From Deinococcus sp. (GTDB lineage Bacteria; Deinococcota; Deinococci; JACQHA01), in NCBI GenBank assembly GCA_016199255.1, contig JACQHA010000207.1, forward strand, positions 1 to 5,019: a DNA stretch of 5,019 nucleotides. Reading direction: 5' to 3'. A program made the position numbers and the translations under genes. Shown piece by piece: positions 4,835 through 5,019 of this stretch (position 1 is the stretch's first letter; each line of letters starts with the position of its first letter). Under the pieces are notes generated by a model, which saw only the letters and a program-made list of their open reading frames with translations, was not told the origin of the DNA and did not search any database.

Positions 4835-5019
4835 CTACAGCTCCCCATCACTTTCTGCGTCACGCACCAGCTGGCGGCGACGCTGGGCAGATGCCTGGCG
4901 CCGCTGCAGGGTAGCCTCGCGATCCACCTCCACGTAGAACCAGACCACATCTCCCTCGGCCACTGCCGGCAGCAGCGCCAGGGGTAGGACCAGCTCCTTC
5001 TCATCCCACTCCAGCACCG
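4835..5019 (-). CDS. DUF3006-family small protein, N-terminus beyond the window edge
   Basis: The C-terminal 60 residues are visible. The pattern VLEWDEKELVLPLALLP, then AEGDVVWFYVEVD, then a charged helix (REATLQRRQASAQRRRQLV) fits DUF3006, a family of about 60-90 residue proteins with a small beta-barrel-like domain and a basic/acidic helical tail; its function is unknown to me. The GTG at 5017 could be read as a start, but VLEWD corresponds to the inside of the first conserved block (usually preceded by a DRIEGDxA-type segment). The frame stays open to the window end, so the true start is very likely beyond base 5019. In other genomes such genes are often next to a ComEC-like metallo-beta-lactamase gene, which cannot be checked here. 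Its stop lies 4 bp from the stop of the convergent gene. Confidence 0.75.
   Translation of the reverse strand, partial: VLEWDEKELVLPLALLPAVAEGDVVWFYVEVDREATLQRRQASAQRRRQLVRDAESDGEL

Noticed and set aside
4835..5017. GTG at 5017 as the true start of the DUF3006-like gene
   Set aside because: VLEWD aligns with the inside of the first conserved block of the family, not its N-terminus, and the frame is still open at the window edge.

Overview
The window is GC-rich bacterial DNA, densely coding, with seven protein genes: three complete with good family matches (a SirB1-type transglutaminase-like/TPR protein, a DarA-type cyclic-di-AMP receptor and a prolyl oligopeptidase), one complete small HTH protein, one complete hydrophobic protein of unclear family, and two partial genes cut by the window edges (a YpdA-like flavoprotein on the left, a DUF3006-like protein on the right). 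I see no tRNA, rRNA, CRISPR array, insertion sequence or intrinsic terminator. No stretch over 300 bases lacks a gene; the longest gaps are 884-995 (112 bp) and 4173-4236 (64 bp), and both are divergent promoter regions.

Layout. On the minus strand, an HTH gene (883 to 545) is followed after 16 nt by the YpdA-like flavoprotein (528 to beyond base 1), a likely two-gene operon. Divergent from it, the SirB1/TPR gene runs 996-1820 and collides tail-to-tail, with an 8-bp overlap, with a minus-strand operon made of the c-di-AMP receptor gene (4172-3864) and the prolyl oligopeptidase gene (3864-1813). These two share one base at a TAATG junction. Divergent from that operon, a membrane-type protein gene (4237-4830) ends only 4 bp from the stop of the convergent DUF3006-like gene (4835 to beyond 5019).

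Organism. No marker gene settles it. The combination of a YpdA-family reductase (known from bacillithiol-using Firmicutes and Deinococcus-Thermus), a DarA/PII-like c-di-AMP receptor, high GC, and starts with a TATAAT-like box 6-9 nt upstream but no Shine-Dalgarno (leaderless or nearly leaderless mRNAs) is compatible with a Deinococcus-Thermus-like bacterium. A GC-rich Firmicute or Chloroflexota-like lineage is not excluded. This is inference.

How the genes may relate. The coupling of a c-di-AMP sensor to a cytosolic proline-specific peptidase is the most suggestive link. The HTH/flavoprotein pair and the divergent SirB1 gene share a promoter region that contains two inverted repeats which could be operators. 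I see no clear evidence of a novel multi-gene defence or mobile system. The points most worth checking are the altered key residues in the YpdA-like protein and the c-di-AMP receptor, the receptor-peptidase operon, and the promoter architecture.
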